64,000 nucleotides of DNA from Rhodocyclaceae bacterium (GCA_020248265.1 JADCHX010000002.1:248001-312000); one strand, 5' to 3'; numbered from the stretch's first letter, positions 1 to 10,855 are shown. The notes: a model not told the origin generated them from the letters alone. Made by a program: numbers and translations.

Positions 1-198
1 TCCGAACCCGCCGCCGGATGCCCCGCCGACTTCGCGCGGCCCCTGCTTGCGGTTGCCGAGCATGTCGTTGAGCTTGCGGCTGAAGCGCCGCCAGAGTTCG
101 TCGAGGTCAGGCGGCCCCTGGTTGTTGCCCCCGCCTCCGCCACCCCCGCCGCTGCTTCCGCCGCCGCGCTTTCCCCACTGGTTGTCGTTCAAGCCCAT
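1..198 (-). CDS. hflK: HflK, N-terminal part (cut by window start)
   Basis: HflK forms with HflC a membrane complex (SPFH/stomatin family) that restrains the FtsH protease. Only the first 66 codons are present. They read MGLNDNQWGKRGGG, then a glycine-rich stretch, then PPDLDELWRRFSRKLNDMLG, which is the usual cytoplasmic start of HflK; the membrane segment and SPFH domain lie beyond the window edge. The ATG at 198 is 2 nt after the hflX stop, with GGGAG and CAGG upstream as possible ribosome-binding sequence. The order hfq-hflX-hflK is classic for proteobacteria, and hflC should follow outside the window. The identification rests on the N-terminal signature plus context. Confidence 0.9.
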   Translation of the reverse strand, partial: MGLNDNQWGKRGGGSSGGGGGGGGNNQGPPDLDELWRRFSRKLNDMLGNRKQGPREVGGASGGGFG

Positions 199-200
199 CG

Positions 201-1433
201 TTACCTGCTCCCGGCGCCTGTGGCGGCGCCTCCCGGACCACTGGTCCACGTTTCCGCATCGACGATCGCCGGTGCGGGCAGCAGTGCCTTCCCGTTCATC
301 GGCGCGTCGCCCCTCTCATCCGGTTCGAAGCCCGGCTCACGTTCAGCACGATCGAAGAAATCATCCAGGGCCACCCGGAGCAGGTCTACCCCTGCACCGG
401 TGAGGGCCGACAATGAGACACTGGTCAGCCCGCCGAGTTCATCGTGTACCACCTTCGGATCGATCGATACCAGATCGATCTTGTTGTACACCAGCATCTG
501 CGGCACGCCGTCGGCACCGATTTCGGCCAGCACCCGGTTCACTTCACGGACCTGCCGATCGCGGTCGTTGCTGGCGAAATCGACCACGTGCAGCAACAGG
601 TCGGCCTGCGCAGTCTCGGTCAGCGTCGCGCGGAAAGCAGCCACCAGTTCGTGCGGCAGGTCGCGGATGAATCCCACCGTGTCCGAAAGCACGATATTGC
701 GCCCGGCTGGCGAAAACATCCGCCGGCTGGTCGTGTCGAGCGTGGCGAACAACTGGTCGGCCGCATAGGTCCCGGCGTGAGTCAGCGCATTGAAGAGCGT
801 CGACTTGCCTGCGTTGGTATACCCGACCAGAGACACAGAAAGCGCCGCACCGCGCGCGCGCGCGCGCCGCTGCGTGGAGCGCTGACGTTCGACCTTGTGC
901 AGCTTTTCCTTCAGGACCTTCACCCGCTTGCCCAGCAGCCGGCGGTCGGTCTCGAGCTGGGTCTCACCCGGCCCGCGCAGGCCGATACCGCCCTTCTGCC
1001 GCTCCAGGTGCGTCCAGCCACGGACCAGCCGTGTAGCGAGGTGGTCGAGTTGCGCCAGTTCGACCTGCAGCTTGCCTTCATGGCTGCGTGCGCGCTGCGC
1101 GAAGATATCGAGGATCAGCGTCGTGCGGTCGACCACCCGGCAACAGAGTGCCCGCTCGAGGTTGCGCTCCTGGACGGGGGATAATTCGTTGTTGAATATG
1201 ACCACCGAAGCGTCGAGTTCGGAGCGCAGCGTGGCGATCTCGGCGACCTTGCCCGATCCGGCATAGGTGGACGGATCGATCCGGTTGCGGCTGCCGCCGA
1301 CCACGCCGGCCACCTCGAGCGCGGCCGATGCCACGAGTTCGCGCAATTCCGCGAGGCTCTCGTCGTAGTCGCGCTCTGAGGACCCGAGTGCGACCAGCAG
1401 CGCTCGGCTACCCGTATCTGGCCGTTCGAACAT
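201..1433 (-). CDS. hflX: GTPase HflX
   Basis: A ribosome-associated GTPase that splits or rescues stalled 70S ribosomes, notably after heat shock. The protein is 410 aa, normal for the family. The N-terminal HflX domain (about 1-195) contains the glycine motif GGIGLRGPGE at 148-157 followed by an arginine-rich helix. The G domain starts with GYTNAGKS (G1, 204-211) and continues with DTVGF (G3) and NKID (G4). The ATG at 1433 is 39 nt downstream of the hfq stop, so the two are probably co-transcribed. The last part of the protein is a low-complexity proline/alanine/glycine tail. Confidence 0.97.
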   Translation of the reverse strand: MFERPDTGSRALLVALGSSERDYDESLAELRELVASAALEVAGVVGGSRNRIDPSTYAGSGKVAEIATLRSELDASVVIFNNELSPVQERNLERALCCRVVDRTTLILDIFAQRARSHEGKLQVELAQLDHLATRLVRGWTHLERQKGGIGLRGPGETQLETDRRLLGKRVKVLKEKLHKVERQRSTQRRARARGAALSVSLVGYTNAGKSTLFNALTHAGTYAADQLFATLDTTSRRMFSPAGRNIVLSDTVGFIRDLPHELVAAFRATLTETAQADLLLHVVDFASNDRDRQVREVNRVLAEIGADGVPQMLVYNKIDLVSIDPKVVHDELGGLTSVSLSALTGAGVDLLRVALDDFFDRAEREPGFEPDERGDAPMNGKALLPAPAIVDAETWTSGPGGAATGAGSR

Positions 1434-1472
1434 CCGTCGGCTATCGGCTCGGCGGGTTGGGCAATGCCGGAC

Positions 1473-1712
1473 TCAGCTGTCCGCCGGCGGATCGTACTGG
1501 ATGCTGACCGCGCGGGCAGGCACCACGGTGGATATGGCGTGCTTGTAGACCATCTGCGTGACCGTGTTCTTGAGCAGCACGACGTACTGGTCGAACGACT
1601 CGATCTGGCCCTGCAACTTAATGCCGTTCACAAGGTAGATCGAGACCGGCACATGCTCTTTGCGGAGCGTGTTCAGGAAGGGATCCTGCAGCAGTTGACC
1701 TTTAGCGCTCAC
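1473..1712 (-). CDS. hfq: RNA chaperone Hfq
   Basis: Hexameric Sm-like protein that pairs small RNAs with mRNAs. It is 79 aa, starting [17 protein letters not shown], with the Sm1 segment ([19 protein letters not shown]) and the Sm2 signature [10 protein letters not shown]. The start is a GTG at 1712, with AAGG 4 nt upstream. The C-terminal tail is short, as in most betaproteobacterial Hfq proteins. It lies between der and hflX. The 99 bp before it (1713-1811) probably holds its promoter, though I cannot point to a clean -35/-10 pair. Confidence 0.97.
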   Translation of the reverse strand: MSAKGQLLQDPFLNTLRKEHVPVSIYLVNGIKLQGQIESFDQYVVLLKNTVTQMVYKHAISTVVPARAVSIQYDPPADS

Positions 1713-1811
1713 GTTGCCTTACCTCGCTTATTCTTGACGAAACACTGTACTGGATTTTCCAGACCAAAGCCACCCGTTGCAGTGCAGCATGCGGATGTCC
1801 ACCCGGCCCCT

Positions 1812-3164
1812 CTACTTCGGCGTGCGCGGCCTGCCCTCGTAGGGGTTCGTGCCACTCTTGAACTGTATGCGCAGCGGCGTTCCTTCGAGCTTGAACGTGG
1901 TGCGGAACATGTGTTCGAGGTAGCGCCGGTAGCTTGCCGGCACCGCATCCAGCGTGTTTCCATGGATGACCACGATCGGCGGATTCATGCCGCCCTGGTG
2001 CGCATAGCGCAGCTTCGGGCGCGAGAATCCGGAACGTGGCGGATTCTGCTTCTCGACCGCAGCGAGCAGCGCACGCGTGAGCTTCGGCGTCGGCAGCCGG
2101 AGCATGGCCGCGCGAAATGCAGCATCGACCGCAGGCAGGAGCGCGTTGAGCCCGGTACCCCGCCGGGCCGAAACGTAAAGGGTACGGGCGAACGACAGGA
2201 AGCCCAGGCGCCGCTCGATGTCGTCTTTCACGCGGCCGCGCGCTTCGGCAGGCAGCCCGTCCCACTTGTTGACGACAACGACCAGCGCACGGCCGGCTTC
2301 CAGGATGTAGCCCGCGATGTGTGCGTCCTGGTCGCTGACCGAATCGCGTGCATCGAGCACCAGCACGGCCACGTTGCAGTCGTCGATCGCCTTCAGGGTC
2401 TTGATGACCGAGAACTTCTCGATCACCTCGTCGACCCGCGCGCGCCGGCGCATGCCCGCAGTGTCAACCAGCGTGTAGCGTTTGCCCCCGCGCTCGAAGT
2501 CGGCCGGTATGCTGTCGCGGGTGGTGCCCGGCAGGTCGAAAACGAGCATCCGCTCCTCGCCGAGCAGGGCGTTGGCGAGTGTCGACTTTCCCACGTTCGG
2601 CCGGCCGACGATCGCGATGCGCGGCGCCTGCGGTGCTTCCGGTTCGGAAGAGAGCGGCTCCGGCTCATCCTCGGGGAACCGCGCCAGCACGTCGGCCAGC
2701 AGGTCACCGACGCCCTCGCCGTGTGCCGACGAGATCGTCCATGGCGAACCCATGCCTAGCGACTGGAAATCTGCACCCGCGATCGCGTCCTGGATGCCCT
2801 CGGCCTTGTTCACCGCCAGCCACACCGGGCGCCCGGTCACCCGCAGCCGTGCGGCAATCTCACGATCCAGCGGCGTCAGCCCGGTGCGATAGTCGACCAG
2901 GAACAGGATCGCGTCCGCCTCGTCGATCGCCTGCTCGGTCTGCCGCGCCATCTCGCGCACGATGCCCTCGCGCACGACCGGCTCGAAGCCACCGGTATCG
3001 ACCACCAGGAACTGCCGGCCGCTGAACGATCCACGTCCATAGTGCCTGTCCCGGGTCAGGCCGGGGAAATCGGCCACCAGTGCATCGCGCGACTGGGTCA
3101 GCCGGTTGAAGAGTGTGGACTTTCCGACATTGGGGCGGCCGACCAGGACCAGGGTAGGTTGCAT
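1812..3164 (-). CDS. der: Ribosome biogenesis GTPase Der (EngA)
   Basis: Tandem-GTPase needed for 50S subunit maturation. From the ATG at 3164 it is 450 aa and begins [19 protein letters not shown]. The two G domains have G1 motifs at 9-16 and 187-194 (both GRPNVGKS), each followed by its own DTxG and NKxD motif, and a KH-like domain ends the protein. Upstream in-frame codons exist, but the ATG at 3164 places the G1 motif where the family has it and leaves a 4-nt gap to the bamB stop. It belongs to the run bamB-der-hfq-hflX-hflK. Confidence 0.97.
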   Translation of the reverse strand: MQPTLVLVGRPNVGKSTLFNRLTQSRDALVADFPGLTRDRHYGRGSFSGRQFLVVDTGGFEPVVREGIVREMARQTEQAIDEADAILFLVDYRTGLTPLDREIAARLRVTGRPVWLAVNKAEGIQDAIAGADFQSLGMGSPWTISSAHGEGVGDLLADVLARFPEDEPEPLSSEPEAPQAPRIAIVGRPNVGKSTLANALLGEERMLVFDLPGTTRDSIPADFERGGKRYTLVDTAGMRRRARVDEVIEKFSVIKTLKAIDDCNVAVLVLDARDSVSDQDAHIAGYILEAGRALVVVVNKWDGLPAEARGRVKDDIERRLGFLSFARTLYVSARRGTGLNALLPAVDAAFRAAMLRLPTPKLTRALLAAVEKQNPPRSGFSRPKLRYAHQGGMNPPIVVIHGNTLDAVPASYRRYLEHMFRTTFKLEGTPLRIQFKSGTNPYEGRPRTPK

Positions 3165-3168
3165 CGGG

Positions 3169-4398
3169 TCAGGCGACCACGCCCATTGCGTACACACCGC
3201 CACTGCGGGTCTGGATCACGAAGCCGCGATCCACCGGCCGGGCTTCGATCGAGATCGCGCTACCGTCCGTCGGGATCCTGGCCATGAAGCTGCCGTCTTC
3301 GGGATCCAGCAGGTGCACGAAGCCCTGGTAGTCGCCGACCACCAGCGCCTGGCCGATGATCCGCGGCGCGCCCACGTTGCGCAGCTGCAGTGCTGCCTGG
3401 CGCCACAGGCTGGCACCGCTGGCACGGTCGAGCGCATGTATCACGCTGCGGTCGTCCACCACGTACACCGTGCGTGAACCGAGGGCCAGCCCGGCGATGC
3501 TCGAAATGTCGCGAGACCAGGCGAGCGTACCGCGCTGTGCATCGAAGCAGGCGACGCGCCCCTGAAAGGCCGCCGCGCACACCTCATTGTTGTCGAAGGC
3601 CGGGACGCTGGTGATCTCGACCACGCGTTCGAGTTCGGTAGCGCCGCGTGGCAGCGCCACTGCGACGTCCAGCCCGACCAGGCCTGTCTTGAGGTCGAGG
3701 CCGACCAGGCGACCATTGCCGAAACCGGCGAACAGCGCACCGCGCGAAACGGTGAAGCCGACGTGCGTGCGCACGGACAGGGTCGGTGCCGCACCGCGCT
3801 GGTAAACCCAGCGCTGCCGGCCGGTATCGGCCTCCAGGCCCCAGATCCGGGAGTCGCCGGTGCGCACCAGCACCAGACCGTCGGTGATCAACGGTGCGGC
3901 GAGAACCTCGCTCGAAAGGCGGACCTCCCAGGCGAGCTTGCCCGCCTGCGTGTAGACCTGCACCTCGCCGTTCTGCCCGCCGACCGCAACCAGGCCGTTG
4001 CCCGCACCCACACCGCCGGCTGTCGGCCGGATTACCTGCTGGCGCCAGCCGAGCTTGCCGGTGGCCGATTCGAACGCAGCCAGATTGCCGTCGGTGCCAA
4101 TCGCGAAGACCATCCCGCCATCGACCGCGGGCGTGTACACGTAGCGCCCGGAACTGCCGACGTTGCCCTGCCATAGCACGCGCAAGGGCAGCTTCGCCTG
4201 GAACGGCACCAGCACCGCCGGACGCAGGCGCGGATCGACCTTGCGTCCGAACAGGCTGTCGTATGCCCCGCCCACCGTGCCACAACCAGCGAACGCGGCC
4301 GGCGCAAGGGTTGCAGCCGACAGCGCACGCAGCAGGCTGCGCCGCGCCGGGCGCGCGAGGGCTGGTGATGCGGTCTTGGTGGATATCGTCCGGCGCAT
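3169..4398 (-). CDS. bamB: Outer membrane assembly lipoprotein BamB
   Basis: Beta-propeller lipoprotein of the BAM complex, which inserts beta-barrel proteins into the outer membrane. It is 409 aa from the ATG at 4398. The basic n-region and hydrophobic segment end in a lipobox (FAGC), so the protein should be lipidated. The rest shows PQQ-like blades with repeated Trp and Gly patterns ([40 protein letters not shown]). A GTG at 4407 overlaps the upstream stop, but GAGGTG sits about 6 nt before the ATG at 4398, so I prefer the ATG. Neighbours yfgM and der are its usual company. Confidence 0.95.
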   Translation of the reverse strand: MRRTISTKTASPALARPARRSLLRALSAATLAPAAFAGCGTVGGAYDSLFGRKVDPRLRPAVLVPFQAKLPLRVLWQGNVGSSGRYVYTPAVDGGMVFAIGTDGNLAAFESATGKLGWRQQVIRPTAGGVGAGNGLVAVGGQNGEVQVYTQAGKLAWEVRLSSEVLAAPLITDGLVLVRTGDSRIWGLEADTGRQRWVYQRGAAPTLSVRTHVGFTVSRGALFAGFGNGRLVGLDLKTGLVGLDVAVALPRGATELERVVEITSVPAFDNNEVCAAAFQGRVACFDAQRGTLAWSRDISSIAGLALGSRTVYVVDDRSVIHALDRASGASLWRQAALQLRNVGAPRIIGQALVVGDYQGFVHLLDPEDGSFMARIPTDGSAISIEARPVDRGFVIQTRSGGVYAMGVVA

Positions 4399-4403
4399 GG
4401 GGT

Positions 4404-5042
4404 TCACCTCGCCTCGCCCAGCGCATCGAGCTTCAGCTGAACCAGATTGCGGTACGGACTCTTCTCTTCGAGCTTGTCGAACGCGAGCTGGTACGCATTA
4501 CGCGCGGCATTCGCATCGCCCTGCGCGAGCAGCACATCCCCGCGCAGGTCGAGAAAAAGCGCATCGAATGCGCTGCCGCGCTTGGTATCGAGCACGCGCA
4601 GCGCGGCCACGAGGTCGCGGTCGTCGACCAGTACCGCCGCGAGCCGCAGCCGCGCGAGGTCGCGGAACTCGTCCTGCTTCGCGTTGGCGATCGCCCATTC
4701 GAGACGGGTGCGCGCCGCCTTGGTGTCGCCACCCTCGAAGTCGAGCCGGGCCGCGATCAGTGCCGCGAGCACCGCATACCCGGTGCCAGGATACTTGTCG
4801 GTGAGTTGGGCGGCTGCCTCCCGGACCCTGGTCTGGTTGTTGCCCTGCAAGCCCTCCTGGACTGCGAGGTAGAGCAGCGACGCCCCTTCGGTCTGCCGGT
4901 TCTGGTACCAGCGCCAGCCGGACAGGCCGGCGGTCGCCAGCGCCACCACGACCACTACGACCGTGACGAGGTTGCCGTGGCGCTCCCACCACGTCTTGAT
5001 CGCGTCGATCTGTTCCTGCTGTTCCAGGTCGAAATGGGCCAT
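4404..5042 (-). CDS. yfgM: YfgM-like membrane-anchored TPR protein
   Basis: Inner-membrane protein with a periplasmic TPR-like domain; the E. coli homolog binds PpiD and the SecYEG translocon and acts in envelope protein folding. It is 212 aa, starting MAHFDLEQQEQIDAIKTWWE, which is the family signature. A single membrane segment (about residues 20-40, rich in V and A) is followed by TPR_21-type helices. An upstream in-frame start would add a non-family proline/arginine stretch encoded by a 9-bp tandem repeat, so I set the start at the ATG at 5042. It lies directly between hisS and bamB, the standard order. Confidence 0.9.
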   Translation of the reverse strand: MAHFDLEQQEQIDAIKTWWERHGNLVTVVVVVVALATAGLSGWRWYQNRQTEGASLLYLAVQEGLQGNNQTRVREAAAQLTDKYPGTGYAVLAALIAARLDFEGGDTKAARTRLEWAIANAKQDEFRDLARLRLAAVLVDDRDLVAALRVLDTKRGSAFDALFLDLRGDVLLAQGDANAARNAYQLAFDKLEEKSPYRNLVQLKLDALGEAR

Positions 5043-5051
5043 CGGGCTTCC

Positions 5052-5078
5052 GGGTCGGTTGGGTCGGTTGGGTCGGTG
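5052..5078. repeat. Three tandem copies of a 9-bp unit (GGGTCGGTT)
   Basis: Three head-to-tail 9-bp units, the last ending G instead of T, lie in the 114-bp gap between hisS and the YfgM-like gene, 10 nt before the latter's start. Copy number could vary by slippage and change the leader length, but nothing in the sequence shows that this matters. Confidence 0.85.
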
Positions 5079-5156
5079 ATGCGGAGGAGTTGGATACTGG
5101 GTTGGGACGCCGGCGCTGCGCGGGACGGCGCCCGGCAATGACGGCGCCAGCAGGCG

Positions 5157-6422
5157 TCAGTGTCGTTCGGCCAGCAGCGCGGCGACCGCATCGGGCGCGA
5201 GCAACTGCTGTTCACCGGGGATGCGCAGCGGCTTCAGGCTGACCTTGCGTTCGGCCAGTTCAGACTCGCCGACGATCAACGCGTAGCGCGCACCGCTCGC
5301 ATCGGCGCGCTTCATCTGGGCGGCAAACTTGCCACCGCCACCATGCACGACCACGGTATGGCCGCGGTCGCGCAACCCCTCGGCCACTTCGACTGCAAAG
5401 ACCGCCGCGGCGTCACCCTGATGCACCACATAGGCTGCCGGCGGCGGCGCCTCGCGTAGTGCGGTAGTACCCTCGATCAGCGCAAGTATGCGCTCCAGAC
5501 CCATCGCGAAACCACAGGCTGGCGCCGCACGCCCGCCGAGCTGTTCGACCAGCCCGTCGTACCGGCCTCCAGCACAGATCGTGCCCTGCGCGCCGAGCCG
5601 GGTGGTCACCCACTCGAACACCGTGCGGTTGTAGTAGTCGAGTCCGCGCACCAGCCGCGGGTTCAGGGTGAAGGCGACTCCGGCGCCGGCCAGCCGTGCT
5701 TGCAGCCCGTCGAAGTGGACCGCCGACTCGGCGTCGAGCATGTCGACCAGCTTCGGTGCACCGGCCACCATCTGCTGCATCGCCGGGTTCTTGGTGTCGA
5801 GGATGCGCAGGGGATTGGTATGCAGCCTGCGCAGGGCCTCTTCATCGAGCAGGTCTCGATGCTGCTCTAGGTAGGCGACCAACCGCCCGCGATGGGCCGC
5901 ACGCGTGGCTGCATCGCCGAGCGAATTGAGTTCCAGCGAAATGTCGGTCAGCCCGAGCTCGCGCCAGAGCCGTGCGCAGAGCACGATCTGCTCGGCATCG
6001 ATATCGGGACCGGCGAAGCCGATCGCCTCGCAACCGACCTGGTGGAACTGCCGATAGCGCCCCTTCTGCGGCCGCTCGTGACGGAACATGGGCCCTTCGT
6101 ACCAGAGCCGCTGCGGCGTACCGTAGAGCAGGTTGTGCTCGATCGCCGCGCGTACGCAGGCGGCCGTCCCTTCCGGGCGCAGCGTCAGGCTTTCACCGTT
6201 CAGTTCGTCACGGAAGGTATACATCTCCTTCTCGACGATGTCGGTGACTTCGCCGATGGTGCGCACGAACAGTTCGGTGCGCTCGAGCACCGGCGTGCGC
6301 AACTCGCTGTAGCCGTAGCGTGCGAGCACACCCGAGACGCACTCGACGAGGCGACGGTAGCGCGCGGCTTGCGCCGGTAGCAGATCGTTCATGCCGCGTA
6401 CGGCTTGGAGGGAAGTACCCAT
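5157..6422 (-). CDS. hisS: Histidine--tRNA ligase
   Basis: Class II aminoacyl-tRNA synthetase charging tRNA-His. It is 421 aa from the ATG at 6422 ([16 protein letters not shown]). Visible motifs are LRPEGTA with the following helix (motif 2 region), [31 protein letters not shown] (histidine A motif), and a C-terminal anticodon-binding domain. The reading frame is open further upstream, but that part overlaps the end of ispG out of frame and has no family similarity. It is 65 nt downstream of ispG, the usual order in this phylum. Confidence 0.97.
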   Translation of the reverse strand: MGTSLQAVRGMNDLLPAQAARYRRLVECVSGVLARYGYSELRTPVLERTELFVRTIGEVTDIVEKEMYTFRDELNGESLTLRPEGTAACVRAAIEHNLLYGTPQRLWYEGPMFRHERPQKGRYRQFHQVGCEAIGFAGPDIDAEQIVLCARLWRELGLTDISLELNSLGDAATRAAHRGRLVAYLEQHRDLLDEEALRRLHTNPLRILDTKNPAMQQMVAGAPKLVDMLDAESAVHFDGLQARLAGAGVAFTLNPRLVRGLDYYNRTVFEWVTTRLGAQGTICAGGRYDGLVEQLGGRAAPACGFAMGLERILALIEGTTALREAPPPAAYVVHQGDAAAVFAVEVAEGLRDRGHTVVVHGGGGKFAAQMKRADASGARYALIVGESELAERKVSLKPLRIPGEQQLLAPDAVAALLAERH

Positions 6423-6487
6423 CGGGGACGGTTCTGTTCGGTCGCCGGTGGCGACGGCAAAGCCGCCGAGTATAGCGCGCCCGGAGG

Positions 6488-7768
6488 TCAGGCCTCGGCG
6501 GCTGTCGTGTTGCGTACCGAATAGTGGGAACGGACGTATTCGTCGACGATTGCCTTGAACTCCGTCGCGATGCCGTCTCCCTTCAGGGTCACCGTCTTGC
6601 GCCCGTCGACGAACACCGGCGCGACCGGCGTCTCGCCCGATCCGGGCAGACTGATGCCGATGTTGGCATGCTTGCTCTCGCCGGGCCCGTTCACCACGCA
6701 GCCCATCACGGCCACGGTCATCGTCTCTACCCCGGCATACTGGTCGCGCCACACCGGCATCTGCGCGCGCAGGTAGCTCTGGATGCCGTCGGCGAGTTCC
6801 TGGAAGAAGGTGCTGCTGGTGCGGCCGCAGCCCGGACAGGCGACGACCATCGGCGTGAATGAACGCAAGCCCATGGTCTGCAGGATTTCCTGCGCGACGA
6901 TCACCTCGCGCGTGCGATCGCCATGCGGCTCGGGCGTCAGCGACACGCGTATGGTGTCGCCGATGCCTTCCTGCAGCAGCACCGCCATCGCGGCGGTCGA
7001 TGCGACGATCCCTTTCGAGCCCATGCCCGCCTCGGTCAGCCCGAGGTGCAGCGGGTAATCGCAGCGCCGCGCCAGTTCGCGATAGACCGTGATCAGGTCC
7101 TGTACCGCGCTGACCTTCGCCGACAGAACGATGCGATCGCCCGGCAGGCCGATCGCCTCGGCCTCGCGTGCGCTGTCGATCGCCGACACCACCAGCGCCT
7201 CGCGCATCACCGCCGAGGCCTCGGCCGGCCGGGGCAGCTGGGCGTTCTCGTCCATCAGCCGCGCCAGCAGCGCCTGGTCGAGGCTGCCCCAGTTGACGCC
7301 GATGCGTACCGGCTTGCCGTAGCGGATGGCCACCTCGATCATCGTGCCGAACTGTTCGTCACGCTTCGTACCACGACCGACGTTGCCCGGGTTTATCCGG
7401 TAGGCATCGAGCACTGCGGCGCACTCGGGGTACTGGGTGAGCAGCCGGTGCCCGTTGAAGTGGAAGTCGCCGACCAGCGGTACGTTGCAACCCATCGCAT
7501 CGAGCCGGGTGCGGATCGCCGGGACCTGCGCCGCGGCCTCGGGGCTGTTGACGGTGATCCTCACCACTTCGGACCCCGCACGCGCAAGCTGCGCCACCTG
7601 CATCGCCGTGCTCTCGGCATCGGCGGTGTCGGTGTTGGTCATCGACTGGACCATGATCGGCGCATCGCCTCCGATCCGCACATGGCCCACCCTGACCTGC
7701 CGCGTCGGCCGGCGCGCATCTGCACCGACTGCCTCTGCCCCGGAAGACGTTCCACCGACATTCGACAT
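6488..7768 (-). CDS. ispG: 4-hydroxy-3-methylbut-2-enyl-diphosphate synthase IspG
   Basis: [4Fe-4S] enzyme of the non-mevalonate isoprenoid pathway, converting MEcPP to HMBPP. It is 426 aa. The substrate-binding barrel begins near [20 protein letters not shown]. Cluster cysteines are in ACPGCGRTS and in the later GCVVNGPGE segment, together with the conserved glutamate. The ATG at 7768 has GGAGG 8 nt upstream; a GTG two codons earlier is too close to that site. It is linked to rodZ upstream and hisS downstream. Confidence 0.97.
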   Translation of the reverse strand: MSNVGGTSSGAEAVGADARRPTRQVRVGHVRIGGDAPIMVQSMTNTDTADAESTAMQVAQLARAGSEVVRITVNSPEAAAQVPAIRTRLDAMGCNVPLVGDFHFNGHRLLTQYPECAAVLDAYRINPGNVGRGTKRDEQFGTMIEVAIRYGKPVRIGVNWGSLDQALLARLMDENAQLPRPAEASAVMREALVVSAIDSAREAEAIGLPGDRIVLSAKVSAVQDLITVYRELARRCDYPLHLGLTEAGMGSKGIVASTAAMAVLLQEGIGDTIRVSLTPEPHGDRTREVIVAQEILQTMGLRSFTPMVVACPGCGRTSSTFFQELADGIQSYLRAQMPVWRDQYAGVETMTVAVMGCVVNGPGESKHANIGISLPGSGETPVAPVFVDGRKTVTLKGDGIATEFKAIVDEYVRSHYSVRNTTAAEA

Positions 7769-7824
7769 CACCACCCCCTCCAGATCCGATACCCGACTCT
7801 ACCTCACCGCGGCGGCCGACGAAT

Positions 7825-8874
7825 TCAGTCGAGCGTGAACCGGGCGACGTCGACGCGGGTGTACGGGCCAAGGTCGACTTCGCGGTCGCCATATGCGAGG
7901 CGGACGCTGCGCGCGTTGCCGACCACCAGAGACAACGGCGGCTCGCCCTGCACCACCTGCGACGAGCCCGGCGGATTGAGTTGAGAGAGTATCAGCCGTC
8001 CGCGTGCGTCCTTTATCTCGACCCACGACTCCCTGTCGAACGAAAGGCGCACCGTACGCGGCCCCGGGCTGAAGGTAGTGCCGATGTCGGAAGGTAGCGA
8101 CGAAGACGCACCGACGGGGGCCGGCAGCGCGCCGGACGAACCCGCACCGGGTGCCGCAGGGATCGACGGTACGGGCGATGCAGCAGCAGGATCGCCCCCT
8201 GCGTCGCCCGGGGCAACTTCGGTCGCCACGGCTGGCTGCACAGGCACCGCCACCCCGGACTGCACGACCGGCGGCGAGGCGGCGTCGCGCACGGCCTGCA
8301 CCGGTATGTCCAGGAACCGGGAAGGCCCCAACCATTCGAACGCGAGGAAGCCGACCACCACTGCAGCGACCAGCGCGGCTAGCGAATGCAGGCGGCGCGA
8401 TGGCTGATCGCCAGTCCGCAACGGGATAGTGGTCGGCGGCGGCTGCCGCATGGCACCTTCGCGCGTGCCCGCCTGCGGAAGCACGACGGCGGGCTGAACC
8501 GGCAGGTGCTGGTCGAGCGCCAGCAGCACCTGTGCCGGATCGACCTTCACCAGCCTAGCATAGCTGCGGACAAAGCCTCGGATGAACATCGGCGAAGGAA
8601 GGCGGTCGAACGCATCGGCCTCGAGCGCCTCGACCTGGCGCATCGACAGCTTGAGGTAGTTCGCCACATCTCCGACCGACAGCCTGCAGCGCTCGCGTGC
8701 CTGCGCAAGCATCACCCCGGCCGAACACATGGCCGGTGCATCCGCCGCCGGCGTGTCGGGCTGGGTGGCGGTGACCGCCGCCGCGCCGTCGCGCGAGAGG
8801 GCATCTTCACGCTCGGCGCTGCCGGCGGCGTGCAGGTCGTGGAGCTTCGGGTCTTCGCTCGTATCCATGTTCAT
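7825..8874 (-). CDS. rodZ: RodZ-like cytoskeletal/shape protein
   Basis: Membrane protein with a cytoplasmic helix-turn-helix that binds MreB in RodZ orthologs and maintains rod shape. It is 349 aa. The HTH_25 region lies at about 52-115 and contains YLKLSMRQVEALEADAF. A single membrane segment lies at about 165-181, then a proline/alanine-rich periplasmic linker, then a C-terminal DUF4115 beta domain (VRLSFDRESWVEIKDARG). The ATG at 8874 overlaps the pilF stop as ATGA, and a second ATG two codons later is possible. The position between pilF and ispG is conserved in this phylum. Confidence 0.9.
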   Translation of the reverse strand: MNMDTSEDPKLHDLHAAGSAEREDALSRDGAAAVTATQPDTPAADAPAMCSAGVMLAQARERCRLSVGDVANYLKLSMRQVEALEADAFDRLPSPMFIRGFVRSYARLVKVDPAQVLLALDQHLPVQPAVVLPQAGTREGAMRQPPPTTIPLRTGDQPSRRLHSLAALVAAVVVGFLAFEWLGPSRFLDIPVQAVRDAASPPVVQSGVAVPVQPAVATEVAPGDAGGDPAAASPVPSIPAAPGAGSSGALPAPVGASSSLPSDIGTTFSPGPRTVRLSFDRESWVEIKDARGRLILSQLNPPGSSQVVQGEPPLSLVVGNARSVRLAYGDREVDLGPYTRVDVARFTLD

Positions 8875-9746
8875 CGCCCACCTTGCTGGGTCAGCAACTG
8901 CGTCTCCGGCGCGCCCGGGAAGAGGCGCCGCAACTGTTGCGCGTACAGTGCCTCGGCCTGCCGGTCATTGAGCGCCCGCTCGAGACGCACACCGAGCCAC
9001 AACACCTCGGCGGTAGGTGCCGCAGCCTGCATGTAGCGGTTCAGGAACACGCGCGCCTCCGGCAGGCTTCCGCTGGCGAACGAAAGTTCGGCCAGGTTGA
9101 ACAATGCAACCGGCTGGTTGCTTCGCACACCCAGCGCCTGCTCGAAGAAACGCCTGGCTTCGGCATTGTCTCCGCGCCGGCGGGAACACACGCCGGCGTT
9201 GACCAGCGACCGGTCGACGTTGGTGTACAGCGGGCTGCGCACTGCCACCATGAAGAACCTGATCGACTCGGCATGCCGGCCCCGCTCGCACAGGAACCAG
9301 CCGTAGTTGTTGTTGATATCGGGGTCGGAGCCGGCCAGGCGCAGGGCACGCTCGAAATTCACGATGGCCTGCCCGTCTTCCTTGAGCGACATGTTGATCA
9401 GGCCGAGCAGGTTGTGGGCCTGCGCATTCTCAGGGTCGAGTTTCGCCGCGGAGTTCGCCTCGTCGAGTGCCGGTCCGACGGAACCCCGGGAAAAGTACAA
9501 AGACGCGAGTTCAACGCGCAGCCGGGCGGCTTCCTTCGGATCGGGCTTCTGCTCCGGCGTCTGCGGCTGGGGGCCTGTACCGACGTTCTTGCTGGCTGCC
9601 GTCGAAGCAGCAGACGCAGCAGGCCCGCCGAGTATCGATGAGGTGCAGCCTCCGAGCAGGAGGCCGCAGGCGCACAACGACAGCATGGCAGCCAGCCGCA
9701 CGAACCCATCGCCGGAGCGCCGCACTGGCAGACTGCGCGCGCTCAA
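8871..9746 (-). CDS. pilF: Type IV pilus biogenesis lipoprotein PilF/PilW (TPR)
   Basis: Outer-membrane TPR pilotin that helps assemble the PilQ secretin. It is 291 aa if started at a TTG at 9746. That codon overlaps the rlmN stop (TTGA) and has AGGGAG 7 nt upstream, and it gives an arginine-bearing n-region, a hydrophobic stretch and a lipobox LGGC with Cys34. TPR helices follow, including [22 protein letters not shown] and [24 protein letters not shown] at 9701 or ATG at 9686 would leave too little n-region. The family and position (rlmN-pilF-rodZ-ispG) agree. The start is an inference; the rest is clear. Confidence 0.9.
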   Translation of the reverse strand: MSARSLPVRRSGDGFVRLAAMLSLCACGLLLGGCTSSILGGPAASAASTAASKNVGTGPQPQTPEQKPDPKEAARLRVELASLYFSRGSVGPALDEANSAAKLDPENAQAHNLLGLINMSLKEDGQAIVNFERALRLAGSDPDINNNYGWFLCERGRHAESIRFFMVAVRSPLYTNVDRSLVNAGVCSRRRGDNAEARRFFEQALGVRSNQPVALFNLAELSFASGSLPEARVFLNRYMQAAAPTAEVLWLGVRLERALNDRQAEALYAQQLRRLFPGAPETQLLTQQGGR

Positions 9747-10855
9747 TGGACCGCTCCCTGTCGGCGAATCACGCGCCGCGTCCGGTCCTGGACCTGCCCG
9801 GCGAGTTGCCCGCAGGCCGCATCGATGTCGTCGCCACGGGTCTTGCGAGTGGTCGCAATCAGGCCGGCGGCATGCAGCACCTCCGCAAAGCGCCGAACCG
9901 CATCGGGCGGCGAGCGGCGGAAGCCGGATTGCGGGAACGGATTGAACGGTATGAGATTGATCTTGCAGGGCACCGACGAGACGGTACGCACCAGTTCGCG
10001 CGCCTGTTCGACCGAATCGTTGACGCCCTCGAGCATCACGTACTCGAACATGATGAAGTCGCGCGGCGCATAGTCGAGGTAGCGCACGCACGCGGCCAGC
10101 AGCTCGCGGATCGGAAAGCGTTTGTTGATCGGTACCAGCCGGTCGCGCAAGGCATCGTTGGGAGCATGAAGCGACACGGCGAGCGCAACCGGGCATTCGC
10201 GCGCCAGGCGGTCGATCTCCGGCACCACGCCGGAGGTGGAAAGCGTGACCCTGCGGCGCGAAAGTCCGTACGCGCGATCATCGAGCATGATGCGCAGCGC
10301 GGTCACCACGTTGCGGAAATTCGTCAGCGGCTCGCCCATACCCATCATCACGACATTGCTGATGATGCGTTCCGGGTTCTCCTTGGCCTCGGCCGCAGCT
10401 GCGCGGCGCTCGATCGCGCCCAGTTCGCGGTTGGCCATCCACAGCTGACCGATGATCTCGGCCACGCTCAGGTTGCGGTTGAAGCCCTGCGCACCGGTCG
10501 AGCAGAAAGCGCACTCGAGCGCGCAGCCGACCTGGCTGGAGACGCACAGCGTGCCACGGTTCACCTCGGGAATGAATACGGTTTCGATCGCGTTGCCGCT
10601 GCCCGAAGCCAACAGCCACTTGCGCGTGCCGTCACTGGCCGTGCTGTCGGAGAGGATAGGCAGCGGTGCGATCTCGGCGGTGTCGGCGAGTTTCGCGCGG
10701 AACGACTTCGCGAGATCGGTCATCCTGCCGAAATCGCTCTCGCCGGCCTGGTGAATCCAGCGCATCAGTTGCTCGGCACGAAACGCGCGCTCGCCCATCG
10801 TCGCGCTGTGCGCGACCAGTCCCTGCAGATCGAAATCGAGCAGGTTGACCTTCAT
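9743..10855 (-). CDS. rlmN: 23S rRNA/tRNA adenine-C2 methyltransferase RlmN
   Basis: Radical SAM enzyme that methylates C2 of A2503 in 23S rRNA and A37 of some tRNAs. It is 370 aa. The cluster motif is [11 protein letters not shown] (CxxxCxxC), followed by the SAM-binding segments GMGEPL and [10 protein letters not shown] and the C-terminal region with the second catalytic cysteine. Its ATG at 10855 overlaps the ndk stop (ATGA), and its own stop overlaps the pilF start, so the three genes are translationally coupled. Confidence 0.97.
   Translation of the reverse strand: MKVNLLDFDLQGLVAHSATMGERAFRAEQLMRWIHQAGESDFGRMTDLAKSFRAKLADTAEIAPLPILSDSTASDGTRKWLLASGSGNAIETVFIPEVNRGTLCVSSQVGCALECAFCSTGAQGFNRNLSVAEIIGQLWMANRELGAIERRAAAAEAKENPERIISNVVMMGMGEPLTNFRNVVTALRIMLDDRAYGLSRRRVTLSTSGVVPEIDRLARECPVALAVSLHAPNDALRDRLVPINKRFPIRELLAACVRYLDYAPRDFIMFEYVMLEGVNDSVEQARELVRTVSSVPCKINLIPFNPFPQSGFRRSPPDAVRRFAEVLHAAGLIATTRKTRGDDIDAACGQLAGQVQDRTRRVIRRQGAVH

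Noticed and set aside
851..866. Run of alternating CG inside hflX
   Set aside because: It encodes the arginine/alanine-rich helix before the G domain and is expected in GC-rich coding sequence.
1751..1763. Small palindrome CTGGA-TTT-TCCAG upstream of hfq
   Set aside because: Only a 5-bp stem; too short to support a regulatory claim.
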